Part shown: positions 53,389 through 62,059 of the stretch, one piece after another
How the letters are laid out: each line of letters starts with the position of its first letter
How positions within the stretch are numbered: the stretch's first letter is position 1
Assembly (NCBI GenBank): GCA_018823285.1
Contig: JAHJIQ010000002.1
Coordinates: 28,617-92,616, forward strand
DNA: 64,000 bases
From: Pseudomonadota bacterium
GTDB taxonomy: Bacteria > Desulfobacterota > Desulfobulbia > Desulfobulbales > JAGXFP01
Direction of reading: 5' to 3'
Notes under the pieces: model-generated
The model's input: the letters and a program-made list of their open reading frames with translations, nothing else
What the model was told of the DNA's origin: nothing
Databases searched by the model: none
Program-made: the position numbers and the translations under genes

Positions 53389-54042
53389 CTACCGGTTGAC
53401 AAGCTCAAGAACCAGGCCGTAAGAACCGTTAGCCACGACGCGATTGGCAGTGACACCCTCCCCGGGATTCAATGGCCCAAGCTTCGCGGTATGGGCAACA
53501 TGGACGGGATCAATGGATACCGACTGTGGATCTGAAATCGCGGCCGCTTTTTTTTCAATAATTTCAACAGCTTTCTCATCAACAGCACCCTCTTTCCGCT
53601 CAAAAATCACCTTTCCGGCCAACTCCTCAATATCCATCAGACGATTATTGGCCGCGAGAATGAAAAATTTTTCCACCCCGGGGCTTCCGTCAAGCGTGAA
53701 CCACTCGCGCGCGGAAGGAATATAGTACTTCTGCCAGGCAGGAAAAGCATGCCCGTAGAAGTCCGGTGAAGGTGGGAATACCTGATACAGATCTTTCCGT
53801 GAATCATACAGAAAAACATAAACATATGACTTCTCATGGAGTTGCAGGTAAACTCTCAGCAAATCACCTTTACCGACCGATTCCGGGCCGTCAAAATCAA
53901 GCGATTTCACCAGACCGTCAGCGGATTTAAGAAAGAATCCCCAGCTGAAAACGACCTTTTCGTCTGCTCCCGCGCAAGGCACCAGAAACAGCAGCGCCGT
54001 AATAACCAGAAGTATTGTTTTACCAGGATATCGCACCACCAT
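53389..54042 (-). CDS. Exported DUF4384-domain protein
   Basis: Secreted or periplasmic protein of 217 residues with a signal peptide ending near CAGADE (~residue 25). The body has the DUF4384 pattern: GDLLRVYLQLHEKSYVYVFL, FPPSPDFYGHAFPAWQKYYI (pieces), REWFTLDGSPGVEKFFILAA. Function of the domain is not established. GAGGAG lies close to the ATG, so a second in-frame GTG a codon later is possible. Isolated on the minus strand. Confidence 0.82.
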   Translation of the reverse strand: MVVRYPGKTILLVITALLFLVPCAGADEKVVFSWGFFLKSADGLVKSLDFDGPESVGKGDLLRVYLQLHEKSYVYVFLYDSRKDLYQVFPPSPDFYGHAFPAWQKYYIPSAREWFTLDGSPGVEKFFILAANNRLMDIEELAGKVIFERKEGAVDEKAVEIIEKKAAAISDPQSVSIDPVHVAHTAKLGPLNPGEGVTANRVVANGSYGLVLELVNR

Positions 54043-54124
54043 AGACTCCTCGGATCAACAGTTTCATTATCATGCCACGAACATTCTAACAGATTTGTCA
54101 GGTCACACAAATTCATAATTTCAC

Positions 54125-54252
54125 CCATGCGGGCATAAGTCTCGATGCCTCGCAAACTCGCTTTCGCCCAGGGGCATAAGTTTCGTATAAGCAGGCACGC
54201 TGCTTAACTTAACTAATCGGCACGAGCAGACGAGCTGCTCAACTCAGCTTTG
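54125..54252 (+). repeat. Tandem degenerate copies of the stem-loop repeat upstream of lepA
   Basis: Three partial copies in the same sense as lepA. The first begins CACCCATGCGGGCATAAGTCTCG (54124 on; cut). The second has AAGCAG-GCACG-CTGCTT (54189-54194 and 54200-54205), where both stem ends have changed together. The third is GAGCAG-ACGAG-CTGCTC (54224-54229, 54235-54240) followed by AACTCAGCTTTG. Confidence 0.75.
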
Positions 54253-54546
54253 TGCCAATGGCGGCAAAAAAGTTATCCGAAAAACAAATGGGGCAATTAG
54301 CGGATCCAGGACGTGTGAAATCATTTTCCCCGGCCCGGAAACAAGCAGGAGAATATTTCAGAAAACACCATTGAGCCTCCGCAAATTCTCCTGTGTATCC
54401 CAGACAATATCTGTTTCAATCCCACTGTAATTATGATAAAAAGGTGCCCTGAATACTAGCGTGCACCGGTTTATAATGACATCTTATGAGATGGGACCGG
54501 AGGGCGAAAAAAAAAACGATCATCAACCAGCCGGCCCTTGACCTCA
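54253..54546 (+). promoter_or_regulatory. lepA upstream region
   Basis: With the repeats before it, part of a 495-nt stretch without a gene (54043-54537). A TATAAT hexamer at 54472-54477 is a good -10 candidate; no convincing -35 box is spaced correctly. CCGGT/ACCGG flank it. Confidence 0.35.
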
Positions 54547-56343
54547 ATGGAAAACATCAGAAATTTCAGCATCATCGCCCACATCGATCATGGCAAATCA
54601 ACCCTTGCCGACCGCTTTATCCAGATGTGCAACATGGTCACCGCCCGTGAATTCAAAGACCAGCTGCTCGACAGCATGGATATTGAACGGGAACGGGGAA
54701 TAACCATCAAGAGCCAGACCATCTGCCTGCCCTACAAGGCCAGAAACGGCAAAAAATACATTCTCAACCTGGTGGATACCCCCGGGCATGTTGATTTCAG
54801 CTACGAGGTTTCCAGGGCTCTCGCCTCCTGCGAAGGCGCCCTGCTCTTGATCGATGCCGCCCAGGGCGTCGAAGCCCAGACCCTTGCCAACCTGTACCTT
54901 GCCCTTGAGAATAACCTGGAAGTTATCCCGGTCATGAACAAGATAGATCTGCCCTCAGCCGATCCCGACGAAGTGACAATCCAGATCGCCGACGACCTTG
55001 GCCTTGATATCGACCTTATTCAGAGATGCTCGGCAAAAACCGGCCAGGGGGTCGCTGAAGTTCTTGAGGCTGTTGTCAATCTTCTCCCCCCGCCCACCGG
55101 AGACCCGGACAAACCTCTTGAGGCGCTCATCTTCGATGCCAACTATGACCCCTACCGGGGGACAATCATCTCCTGTCGAATCTTCGAGGGCAGGGTAAAA
55201 GCCGGCGACACCATCATGTTCATGTCAAACGGTGCAACATACCGGGTTGAGGAGGTCGGTCTTTTTCACCTGACCAGATTTCCTCAAAAGGAATTGCTCG
55301 CCGGACAGATCGGCTATATCCTGGCCGGGGTTAAAACCGTCAACGACACCAAACCCGGCGACACCATTACCATCAAATCGAACCCTTGCAAGAAACCTTT
55401 ACCTGGTTTCAAGGAAGTCCAGCCGGTGGTTTTCTCTTCAATCTATCCGATCTCCACAGATGACTACGAAGATCTGGCGACCGCCCTCGAAAAACTGAAA
55501 CTCAATGACGCCGCTTTAACCTTCCAGAAAGACAGCTCAACAGCTCTCGGCTTCGGTTTTCGCTGTGGATTCCTGGGACTGCTTCATCTTGAAGTCGTCC
55601 AGGAACGGCTGGAAAGAGAATTTGACATTCCGCTGATTCTTACCGTGCCCACTGTCGTCTATCATTTTTTCCTGCAGGACGGCTCATCCCTTGAAATTGA
55701 CAACCCGGCCCATTTCCCCGACCCTACGGTGATCGACCGGACCGAAGAGCCCTATATCAAGGCGACCATCCTGATGCCGGAACGCTACATGGGGCCAGTC
55801 ATGAACCTGTGCATGGAGAGACGGGGAGAAAACACCACCCATCATTATCCTACTCCGGGAAGGATAGAACTTTCCTGTGAACTTCCCCTTGCCGAGGTTA
55901 TCTACGACTTCTACGACAAGCTCAAATCCATTACTCAGGGTTACGGATCATTCGACTACGAACTTTTTGACTACCGTCCCAGCGATCTGGTAAAATTGGA
56001 CATCCTGGTAAACAGTGAGAAGGTCGATGCCCTGTCCCAGCTCACTCACCGGGCCAAAGCAAGGGAAAGAGGGCTCCATGCCTGCGAAATGCTGAAAGAA
56101 GAAATCCCGCGCCAGATGTTCAAAATTGCCATCCAGGCCGCCATCGGCGGCTCCGTGGTAGCCAGAACCAACGTCTCTGCACTCCGGAAGGATGTCACCG
56201 CAAAATGTTATGGCGGGGATATCACCCGAAAAAGGAAGTTGCTTGAAAAACAGAAGGCCGGCAAGAAAAGAATGAAGACTGTCGGCAATGTGGAAATTCC
56301 CCAGAAGGCATTCCTGGCGGTCCTGAAATCAGACCAGTCTTGA
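54547..56343 (+). CDS. lepA: Elongation factor 4 (LepA)
   Basis: Ribosome-associated GTPase, 598 residues, matching the family length. It starts MENIRNFSIIAHIDHGKSTL (G1), with DVP-type IERERGITIKSQ, VDTPGHVDF (G3) and NKIDLPSADP (G4). The C-terminal EF4-specific domain (YGSFDYELFDYRPSD, RQMFKIAIQAAIGG, ARTNVSALRKDV) is intact. A TTG three codons earlier is also open; the ATG at 54547 is preferred. SD not obvious. The next gene, a small cytochrome, starts 25 nt later. Confidence 0.96.
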   Translation: MENIRNFSIIAHIDHGKSTLADRFIQMCNMVTAREFKDQLLDSMDIERERGITIKSQTICLPYKARNGKKYILNLVDTPGHVDFSYEVSRALASCEGALLLIDAAQGVEAQTLANLYLALENNLEVIPVMNKIDLPSADPDEVTIQIADDLGLDIDLIQRCSAKTGQGVAEVLEAVVNLLPPPTGDPDKPLEALIFDANYDPYRGTIISCRIFEGRVKAGDTIMFMSNGATYRVEEVGLFHLTRFPQKELLAGQIGYILAGVKTVNDTKPGDTITIKSNPCKKPLPGFKEVQPVVFSSIYPISTDDYEDLATALEKLKLNDAALTFQKDSSTALGFGFRCGFLGLLHLEVVQERLEREFDIPLILTVPTVVYHFFLQDGSSLEIDNPAHFPDPTVIDRTEEPYIKATILMPERYMGPVMNLCMERRGENTTHHYPTPGRIELSCELPLAEVIYDFYDKLKSITQGYGSFDYELFDYRPSDLVKLDILVNSEKVDALSQLTHRAKARERGLHACEMLKEEIPRQMFKIAIQAAIGGSVVARTNVSALRKDVTAKCYGGDITRKRKLLEKQKAGKKRMKTVGNVEIPQKAFLAVLKSDQS

Positions 56344-56368
56344 GACTGCCGCATATAAAGGAACTGTT

Positions 56369-56644
56369 GTGAAAATCCTCCTGATGGCTGCATTTCTGAT
56401 TTTGCATTCGGCTATGCCGGTAAAGGCAGAACAGGGGTGCGGTGAACTTCTTGACAAGAACTGCACCAGCTGCCACTACAAAACAAGAATCTGCCAGAAG
56501 ATCGGCCAGAAGAGTAAACGAGGCTGGAAGATCACCGTAAAAAGAATGCTTCGTTACGGCCTGCAGCTGGACGCCAGGCAGCAGGAACAGATCATTGAAT
56601 GTCTGAACGAACTCAAAGAAGGATCCAAACTGGTTTGCGAGTAA
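56369..56644 (+). CDS. Small exported monoheme c-type cytochrome-like protein
   Basis: 91 residues: signal peptide (to ~20), then a single CXXCH (CTSCH) with a close pair of extra cysteines (GCG before, TRIC after, VCE at the end) and basic residues (KSKRGWKITVKRML). GTG start at 56369 has AAGGA 6 nt upstream. Probably heme-binding; partner unknown. Follows lepA. Confidence 0.75.
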   Translation: MKILLMAAFLILHSAMPVKAEQGCGELLDKNCTSCHYKTRICQKIGQKSKRGWKITVKRMLRYGLQLDARQQEQIIECLNELKEGSKLVCE

Positions 56645-56662
56645 CCGTGTTCTCCCGGAGAT

Positions 56663-56932
56663 CTACTGGACAGCCACTAGCTTGGCGCAACAGTTGACGG
56701 CACCTTTCCTGGCCATAATCTCATCGATCTGCGCCGCACTGAGAATATCGCTGGTCTGCTTCATCACATACACTACGCAGTCACCGCAGACATTCAGCAC
56801 GTTCCGATAATCATCCAGAGAACTTACCACTTCCCAGCAGGGGAGGCCGGTCAATTCCGATTGTCTGAACACCGCACAATCCTCGTGCTTGTTGCAACCG
56901 GTGATTTCCCAGCAGGATGTTTCGACACTCAT
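56663..56932 (-). CDS. Cysteine-rich small protein (two-CW-like)
   Basis: 89 residues with CWEITGCN and PCWEVVSS, plus CGDC and NCC. The repeated CW pairs resemble two-CW-domain proteins, presumed metal-binding regulators. AAGGTG lies before the ATG. No signal peptide. Convergent with the small cytochrome gene. Confidence 0.6.
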   Translation of the reverse strand: MSVETSCWEITGCNKHEDCAVFRQSELTGLPCWEVVSSLDDYRNVLNVCGDCVVYVMKQTSDILSAAQIDEIMARKGAVNCCAKLVAVQ

Positions 56933-57043
56933 CTCATTTCACCTTATCTAAATAAAGATAATATTGCCGGACAGGTCCATCCTGCCAGGCGCATCCCCCG
57001 ATGCCGGCTCAAGCAATCAAATATACTGGCAAAATAATTCCGG

Positions 57044-57664
57044 TCAAGAAATATCAAAATATCGTTCAAGAGAAGAGATAAGTTCGCCAAGCCCATCTCC
57101 GGTCTTTGCGGAAAAAACAACCCGCTCGGCGGGACCCACATTGAACCCTGCGTCAAGGATTCTCGCCTGGCGGTTCGCCTGGTTCCGCGACAACTTGTCG
57201 GACTTTGTGTAGACCAGAAGGAAAGGAAGGGGAATACTCTGGAGCCAGCCCACCAATTCACGGTCCTGGGGCTTTGGGGGATGACGCACATCGATAATCA
57301 CCACCACACAACAGAGCGTTTCACGTTTCTCAAGGTAGCTGGTGATCAATCCCTGCCAGTCATTTTTGATCTTCCTCGGAACCTTGGCAAATCCATACCC
57401 CGGCAGGTCGACGAGATACAGATCATCGCCGACCCTGAAATAATTAAGACTCTGGGTCTTGCCGGGCCTGGAACTCACCTTGACCAGACTGCGCCGGTTG
57501 ATCAGCTTATTGATCAGACTCGACTTCCCCACATTGGATCTGCCGGCAAAGGCGATTTCCGGCAATTCAGCATCAGGAAGCTGGGAATTATTGAAAGCGC
57601 TCGTGACAAAACTGACCTGACAGGTCTCTCCCAGAATTTCACTGAGTGGTCGATTGATCTCCAC
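57044..57664 (-). CDS. engB: Ribosome biogenesis GTPase EngB (YsxC/YihA)
   Basis: GTPase of 206 residues for large-subunit assembly. GRSNVGKSSLINKL (G1), VDLPGYGFAKV (G3), YTKSDKLSR (G4) and FSAKTGDGL (G5) are present, with normal length. Starts 10 nt after hisG on the same strand, so co-transcribed with the histidine genes. Confidence 0.94.
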   Translation of the reverse strand: MEINRPLSEILGETCQVSFVTSAFNNSQLPDAELPEIAFAGRSNVGKSSLINKLINRRSLVKVSSRPGKTQSLNYFRVGDDLYLVDLPGYGFAKVPRKIKNDWQGLITSYLEKRETLCCVVVIIDVRHPPKPQDRELVGWLQSIPLPFLLVYTKSDKLSRNQANRQARILDAGFNVGPAERVVFSAKTGDGLGELISSLERYFDIS

Positions 57665-57674
57665 AGGCGATCCG

Positions 57675-58547
57675 TCAGATCACTTTATTGAGGGAATACT
57701 CAATAATTCCCTCAGCCCCGGCCTGAAGCAAGGCAGGGATCAGGTCTCTCACCTGATGCTCGGAAATCACGGTCTCGACCGAATACCATTCCTTCTGGTA
57801 AAGACGGGCAATGGTAGGTGCATTCATGCTGGGCAGAATCTTGATGACGGTGTCGAGCTTTTCATCGGGGACATTCATTTTAAGCCCCACAATCTTGTCC
57901 GCCCTTAAAGCCCCCTGCAGCAGCATCGCGATATTCCTGATCTTCTGCTGTTTCCATGGATCTTCCCAGGCCTCCCGGTTGGCGATGAACTGGGTATTCG
58001 AAGTCATCATTTCATGGATAACCTTCAGACCATGAGCCCGGATCGTGCTTTCCGTTTCAGTCACTTCAACAATGGCATCCGCCAGTTTCGAAACCACCTT
58101 GGCTTCCGTGGCCCCCCAAGAGAATTCAATCTCAACATTGATGTTGTTCTGCGCAAAAAACTTTTTGGTATAGTTGACAAGTTCCGTGGAGATCTTCTTT
58201 CCTTCCAAATCCTGAATAGTCTTGATTTCGGAATCCCCCGGCACGGCAATAACCCATCGGGTAGGTTTTCTGCTCACCTTTGAATATACGAGATCATCGA
58301 CCACAACCACATCGGAATCATTTTCAAGAATCCAGTCCTTCCCGGTAATTCCTGCATCGAGAATCCCCTGCTCGACATATCTCGACATCTCCTGGGGGCG
58401 GCAGATGGAACAGCTCAACTCGTCATCATCAACCTCCGGAAAATAATTACGCGAGGAAAGCTTGATCCGCCAGCCGGACTTCTCGAAAAGCTCAATCGTT
58501 GCCTTTTCCAGACTCCCTTTGGGTATCCCGAGTTTCAATATCTTCAT
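57675..58547 (-). CDS. hisG: ATP phosphoribosyltransferase, long form
   Basis: First enzyme of histidine synthesis, 290 residues including the C-terminal regulatory (ACT-like) domain (~215-290) that allows histidine feedback without His[21 protein letters not shown] and [11 protein letters not shown] are typical. Its ATG overlaps the hisI stop (ATGA). No HisZ gene is nearby, consistent with the long form. Confidence 0.95.
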   Translation of the reverse strand: MKILKLGIPKGSLEKATIELFEKSGWRIKLSSRNYFPEVDDDELSCSICRPQEMSRYVEQGILDAGITGKDWILENDSDVVVVDDLVYSKVSRKPTRWVIAVPGDSEIKTIQDLEGKKISTELVNYTKKFFAQNNINVEIEFSWGATEAKVVSKLADAIVEVTETESTIRAHGLKVIHEMMTSNTQFIANREAWEDPWKQQKIRNIAMLLQGALRADKIVGLKMNVPDEKLDTVIKILPSMNAPTIARLYQKEWYSVETVISEHQVRDLIPALLQAGAEGIIEYSLNKVI

Positions 58548-58921
58548 TTTTTGTAAACCTCCTGCGGATCAAAAACCCTTTCATCTTTTACAGCGAATGC
58601 ATCACCGGCGACTCTCCTGAAGAAACAACTGTGATAGCCTTTATGACACGCCGCGCCGCCAAGCTGTTCAACTTTGAAAACAACCGTATCCTCATCACAG
58701 TCGACAAGGATTTCCCTGATCAGCTGGACGTGGCCGGAACTTTCACCTTTCAGCCAGAGCTGCCCGCGAGACCGACTCCAGTAATGAGCCTTGCCGGTTT
58801 CAATGGTTTTTCGCCACGACTCTTCATTGATATAGGCCATCATCAATATTTCGCCGGTGGCATGATCCTGGGCGATGGCGGGAATGAGCCCGTTTCCTTT
58901 TGAAAAATTCAATGCATCCAT
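58544..58921 (-). CDS. hisI: Phosphoribosyl-AMP cyclohydrolase
   Basis: Metal-dependent hydrolase of 125 residues, third step of histidine synthesis. [32 protein letters not shown] and [13 protein letters not shown] (zinc-binding Cys/His) are present. HisE is not fused. Overlaps hisG by 4 nt. 35 nt downstream of a small Cys-rich gene whose terminator-like hairpin lies between them. Confidence 0.95.
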   Translation of the reverse strand: MDALNFSKGNGLIPAIAQDHATGEILMMAYINEESWRKTIETGKAHYWSRSRGQLWLKGESSGHVQLIREILVDCDEDTVVFKVEQLGGAACHKGYHSCFFRRVAGDAFAVKDERVFDPQEVYKK

Positions 58922-58947
58922 AAGCTGTTATTCAGTCAATTGAGAAA

Positions 58948-58967
58948 ACGAGGGGATCATCCCTCGT
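58948..58967 (-). terminator. Hairpin overlapping the stop of the small Cys-rich gene
   Basis: ACGAGGG (58948-58954)/CCCTCGT (58961-58967), loop GATCAT, with TTTTCTC after it on the minus strand. It holds the stop codon of the 53-residue gene in its loop and lies upstream of hisI, so it may act as an attenuator. Confidence 0.6.
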
Positions 58968-59118
58968 CATTTTCCTTCTTTTTCTGCTCCCGCCTCCGTT
59001 CTTCGGCAAGGAAGTTGATTATACAAGACTTTCTGAATTTACAATACTCTTCCCTGTGTTCACAGAGCGCTTCTTCAGACTCATATTCTTTTTTATGCTT
59101 CTCACAAACAAGTATCAT
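58957..59118 (-). CDS. Small Cys-rich hydrophilic protein, 53 residues
   Basis: Frame absent from a 60-codon cutoff: MILVCEKHKKEYESEEAL to the basic/acidic tail KKKENDEG. Four cysteines (CEK, CEH, YCKF, SCII) in a pattern suggesting metal binding. SD is weak. I do not know the family by name. It precedes hisI-hisG-engB on the same strand. Confidence 0.6.
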   Translation of the reverse strand: MILVCEKHKKEYESEEALCEHREEYCKFRKSCIINFLAEERRREQKKKENDEG

Positions 59119-59392
59119 TGAAACAAATCATCCCGGGCACAGCCATCGGTAATCTTAATATATTCTGAAATTGCTGCAGAAAGTTAACGCCCCTGAAGAT
59201 TCCGGCTTAAAAAGCCGCAGGGTAATTCCGCCTGCCCATAATCAGATGGAGGCGACCTCTCCAGACATCTGAAATGCCATAATTACCAAGAATGATCATA
59301 CCACTGCATAACACCCCTGGTTTCGGGAGTGATGAAATTATGAACATCGGCAGGAGTTGTCAAGTAATTTAGCGTGAAGCGATCATGCAATT
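59119..59392. other. Intergenic region with divergent promoters and paired segments
   Basis: No gene in this 370-nt gap (59119-59488). A TTGACA on the minus strand (plus 59358-59363) could drive the Cys-rich gene through a ~220-nt leader that contains CAGATG/CATCTG with an internal GGAG/CTCC hairpin (59244-59273) and further GC-rich pairs. I match no known riboswitch family. Confidence 0.4.
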
Positions 59393-59421
59393 TTGACAAT
59401 TAAACAATTAATTGCTAATAA
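59393..59421 (+). promoter_or_regulatory. Candidate promoter of the small membrane-protein gene
   Basis: TTGACA (59393-59398), 17-nt spacer, TAATAA (59416-59421), ~65 nt upstream of the ATG at 59489. Confidence 0.6.
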
Positions 59422-59488
59422 AACGACAGGCTGATCTTTTTTCAGACATCGATCCTCTTCCATTCCACAGGAACAGCAGAATAATCAC

Positions 59489-59722
59489 ATGAAAAGCTTT
59501 TTATCTAAAATTCCCGCCATCCCACTCGGTGTTGCAGCGCTCTTCATGCTTCTCGCCCCCTTTTCCCCCATGCCCCATGCCTTTGAGAAAATCTCGCTAC
59601 TTTTTAACGGGCAACTTTCAAAACCCATTGATATATTTGACCTGTTCTTTCATCTCACACCGGCCCTGCTTCTCTTGTTAAAACTCGTGATGCCGGCTGA
59701 AACAACAAAGGACATCCAATAA
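59489..59722 (+). CDS. Small two-helix membrane protein, unknown function
   Basis: 77 residues with two hydrophobic spans (~12-27 and ~52-66) around LAPFSPMPHAFEKISLLFNG and PIDIFDLFFHLTPAL segments, which look conserved in style among short proteins of similar bacteria. Sometimes labelled an RND transporter, but it is far too short and I do not adopt that name. Precedes an FKBP gene by 43 nt. Confidence 0.6.
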   Translation: MKSFLSKIPAIPLGVAALFMLLAPFSPMPHAFEKISLLFNGQLSKPIDIFDLFFHLTPALLLLLKLVMPAETTKDIQ

Positions 59723-59765
59723 GTTAAATCATTCTACCAGACTCTTTTTACCGCAGGAGAAACAG

Positions 59766-60248
59766 ATGCAGCAACATGTACAGGAAGGCGATTTCATCAC
59801 CGTTGTTTATGATGGGATCCTCGATAACGGCGAAATTTTCGAAACTTCAAGCGATACAGGCCCCCTGGAGTTTACCGTCGGTCTCGGCAATGTAATGGCC
59901 GCCTTCGAGAACGGCGTGCTCGGCATGTGCAAAGGTGAAACCAGAGAGATAAAGGTCTCTCCGGAGGAAGGCTTCGGCCCGCACAACCCTGAACTGACCC
60001 AGACCATTGACCGGGATTCCCTAGGGACAAACATAGAGCCAAAAATCGGAATGGTTCTGGGAATGACCCTTGAAAAAGATGGCCAGACCCACCAGGTTCC
60101 GGCCATGGTTGTTGATATCTCAGGCGATCAGGTGATTGTTGACTACAATCACCCGCTGGCCGGCAGGGAACTGACCTACAGAATTACCGTTAAGGATATC
60201 AAGGCGCCGGGTATAGTTTCTGCGGACCAGGCGTGCGGCTGCAACTGA
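59766..60248 (+). CDS. FKBP-type peptidyl-prolyl isomerase (SlyD/SlpA-like)
   Basis: Prolyl isomerase of 160 residues: FKBP domain with the inserted flap domain typical of SlyD (VQEGDFITVVYDGILDNGEIFETS, GEEGFGPHNPEL-type, DYNHPLAGRELTYRITV, quoted in part). No His-rich nickel tail; it ends in CGC-N. SlyD proteins can assist hydrogenase nickel insertion, but this one lacks the metal-binding tail, so that link is only a possibility. GGAG precedes the ATG. Confidence 0.9.
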   Translation: MQQHVQEGDFITVVYDGILDNGEIFETSSDTGPLEFTVGLGNVMAAFENGVLGMCKGETREIKVSPEEGFGPHNPELTQTIDRDSLGTNIEPKIGMVLGMTLEKDGQTHQVPAMVVDISGDQVIVDYNHPLAGRELTYRITVKDIKAPGIVSADQACGCN

Positions 60249-60259
60249 TTGGACATAAT

Positions 60260-61084
60260 ATGACCCAAGCTCCCGCCGCCCTTTTGATCATAGCCGGTTC
60301 CGACCCTTCCGGCGGCGCCGGCATCCAGGCCGACCTGAAGACGGCAGCCACCATCGGCGTATATGGCGCTGCAGCAATCACCAGCCTCACCGTCCAGAAC
60401 ACGGAAGGGGTGTTCTCGGCAAATCCTGTGGAGCCATCCCTGGTAAAGGAGCAGGTGGAAAAGGTCCTCGCCGATCTGCCGGTCAGTCATATCAAAACCG
60501 GCATGCTCGGAAACTCCGGGATCACCGGAACAGTGGGTGAAATTCTGGCCCGGTTTGAGGGGGTTGTGGTTTGTGATCCTATTCTGCATTCCTCCTCCGG
60601 AAAATCATTGCTTGAGGGCGCTTCCGTTCACGATCTGAGAAAACACATCATCTCTCGCGCCACTGCCATCACCCCGAATTTTCCCGAACTGAAAGCTCTT
60701 TCCGGCCACGAATTAGCCAACGACGATGATATGCGCTATGCGGTGGAACGTCTGTTCACCAAGCACCCTGCACTGAAAGTGGTTGTCGTTAAAGGAGGCC
60801 ACCGCGATATGAGTTCGGCAGAGGTTAGCGACTTCTTGTTCCGGAGAACGGAGGGAGAAATTCTCGAAAGCAGGTCTGCCAGAAGAAGGGTGACCACCTC
60901 AAACACCCACGGCACCGGTTGCACTTTTGCTACAGCACTGACCGCTTACCATATGCAGACAGGCGACTGGACCAGATCATTTGAACTGGCGGGGGAATAT
61001 GTACAGGAGATTCTCATCGCAAGTGCCGGAATTCAACTCGGCAAAGGCACAGGCCCCCTGCAGCATCATCTGTTCAGTAGATGA
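60260..61084 (+). CDS. thiD: Hydroxymethylpyrimidine/phosphomethylpyrimidine kinase
   Basis: Thiamine-pathway ribokinase-fold kinase of 274 residues, phosphorylating HMP then HMP-P. IIAGSDPSGGAGIQADLKT, ALTSLTVQNT-like region, KTGMLGN, TPNFPELKALSG and NTHGTGCTFATALTA (anion hole) are intact. The ATG at 60260 lies just after GGAC; a longer frame from 60233 would overlap the FKBP gene. Follows that gene by 11 nt. Confidence 0.95.
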   Translation: MTQAPAALLIIAGSDPSGGAGIQADLKTAATIGVYGAAAITSLTVQNTEGVFSANPVEPSLVKEQVEKVLADLPVSHIKTGMLGNSGITGTVGEILARFEGVVVCDPILHSSSGKSLLEGASVHDLRKHIISRATAITPNFPELKALSGHELANDDDMRYAVERLFTKHPALKVVVVKGGHRDMSSAEVSDFLFRRTEGEILESRSARRRVTTSNTHGTGCTFATALTAYHMQTGDWTRSFELAGEYVQEILIASAGIQLGKGTGPLQHHLFSR

Positions 61085-61111
61085 CCCTCCCCTCCATCGG
61101 AATTCTGGGTA

Positions 61112-61321
61112 TCAGGTCATTCTGATGCGGCCACAATCCGGGCAGATCCAGGTAGGGCCGTTGCTGATTCCCCAGAGATTTTCCCGAAAGCATTCTTCAC
61201 AGATCTGGAAGCCGCAGACACAGTTGATGCAGTACGGCAAGGTTTTCCTGCAGCAATGGCATTGGTAATCCTTGCCTCCCCTGCGCCTGCGCGAATATGA
61301 TTTTTTCTCGGGTTGAGTCAT
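61112..61321 (-). CDS. Small zinc-ribbon-like protein, 69 residues
   Basis: Four CXXC-type pairs: CHCC, CINCVC, CEEC and CPDC, after a basic N-terminus (KKSYSRRRRGGK). Probably zinc-binding; nucleic-acid or protein contact is a guess. SD weak. Convergent with thiD. Confidence 0.6.
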   Translation of the reverse strand: MTQPEKKSYSRRRRGGKDYQCHCCRKTLPYCINCVCGFQICEECFRENLWGISNGPTWICPDCGRIRMT

Positions 61322-61490
61322 CCGGTGTAAAATAAGAGATACTGCTTTCGATGTCTATTTCAATTCATCATTTGGGATACAAAGCATACTGAATTGATTT
61401 TATTCCCTGCTCAATAATCGCGCCTTCCCAAACGGTCCCTCCCCCCCCCTTTGAAGGGACCCATCCCCCATTGCTTGTCCAACATAAAAC

Positions 61491-61904
61491 TCAAAATTCA
61501 AAAGACATTACCATCATGATACCTTCAAAATTTCTTTTGCCGGTTTCTATGGCCTGCCTGTTTTCTTCGATATTCAATCTTTCGGTTGCAATTATGGAAT
61601 CAAAAAGAAAATTCTTGAATTTTCCCTCGGGCATGAGCTCATTGACAGCATAGGCAAGTGTTAAACTGGTGAATCCGGAAATCAAAAGATCATTCCGCTC
61701 CGGGTGAGCTCCGAGAAGAGGATTAAGTTCTTTATATCCATTCGATTTATAAAACATTTTAACACTCTGCTGATAATCGATCATGGCCAAAGTGGCTAAA
61801 GTCAACAGCTTTTCATCGTTGGCTTTGGAGAAATTGAAATCAAGGGCCGCAGCGGGAGTAGCAAAACAGATAATGAAAAGGACTAAGGTTGCGATGGTTT
61901 TCAT
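61491..61904 (-). CDS. Exported protein of unknown function under a c-di-GMP riboswitch
   Basis: 137 residues with a signal peptide ending near PAAALDF (~residue 21). The mature part is mixed helical, with a YKELNPLLGAHPERNDLLISGF segment (cut) recalling a motif of small uncharacterised exported or membrane proteins, then a hydrophobic LTLAYAVNELM stretch. No heme or metal motif. AGGAG lies 8 nt before the ATG. Its 240-nt leader contains a GEMM-I aptamer followed by a terminator, so expression should respond to cyclic di-GMP. It stands alone, followed by a GGTCCCT/AGGGACC hairpin near 61434-61462. Confidence 0.75.
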   Translation of the reverse strand: MKTIATLVLFIICFATPAAALDFNFSKANDEKLLTLATLAMIDYQQSVKMFYKSNGYKELNPLLGAHPERNDLLISGFTSLTLAYAVNELMPEGKFKNFLFDSIIATERLNIEENRQAIETGKRNFEGIMMVMSFEF

Positions 61905-61984
61905 GGTCTTGTCTCCTGAAAATTGGGAGACAATCCAGAAACGCTTTTACAAAAGATCCGCCTGTTTCACCAGCCTGCAAAGCA

Positions 61985-62021
61985 TAAAAAACCCCGGCAC
62001 CCTGTTTCCAGGTGTCGGGGT
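61985..62021 (-). terminator. Terminator downstream of the c-di-GMP aptamer
   Basis: On the minus strand ACCCCGACACC-TG-GAAA-CAG-GGTGCCGGGGT then TTTTT. One A-C mismatch and a bulged G in a 12-bp stem, GAAA loop, strong U run. It lies about 40 nt past the aptamer and 80 nt before the gene, the layout of a transcriptional-switch expression platform. Confidence 0.85.
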
Positions 62022-62059
62022 AAGATTTGCTTTCAGGTTGTTGTTAAGTGATTTCATGG

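Noticed and set aside
61441..61449. C9 tract as phase-variation site
   Set aside because: Intergenic, inside a likely terminator hairpin, and touches neither a frame nor a promoter.
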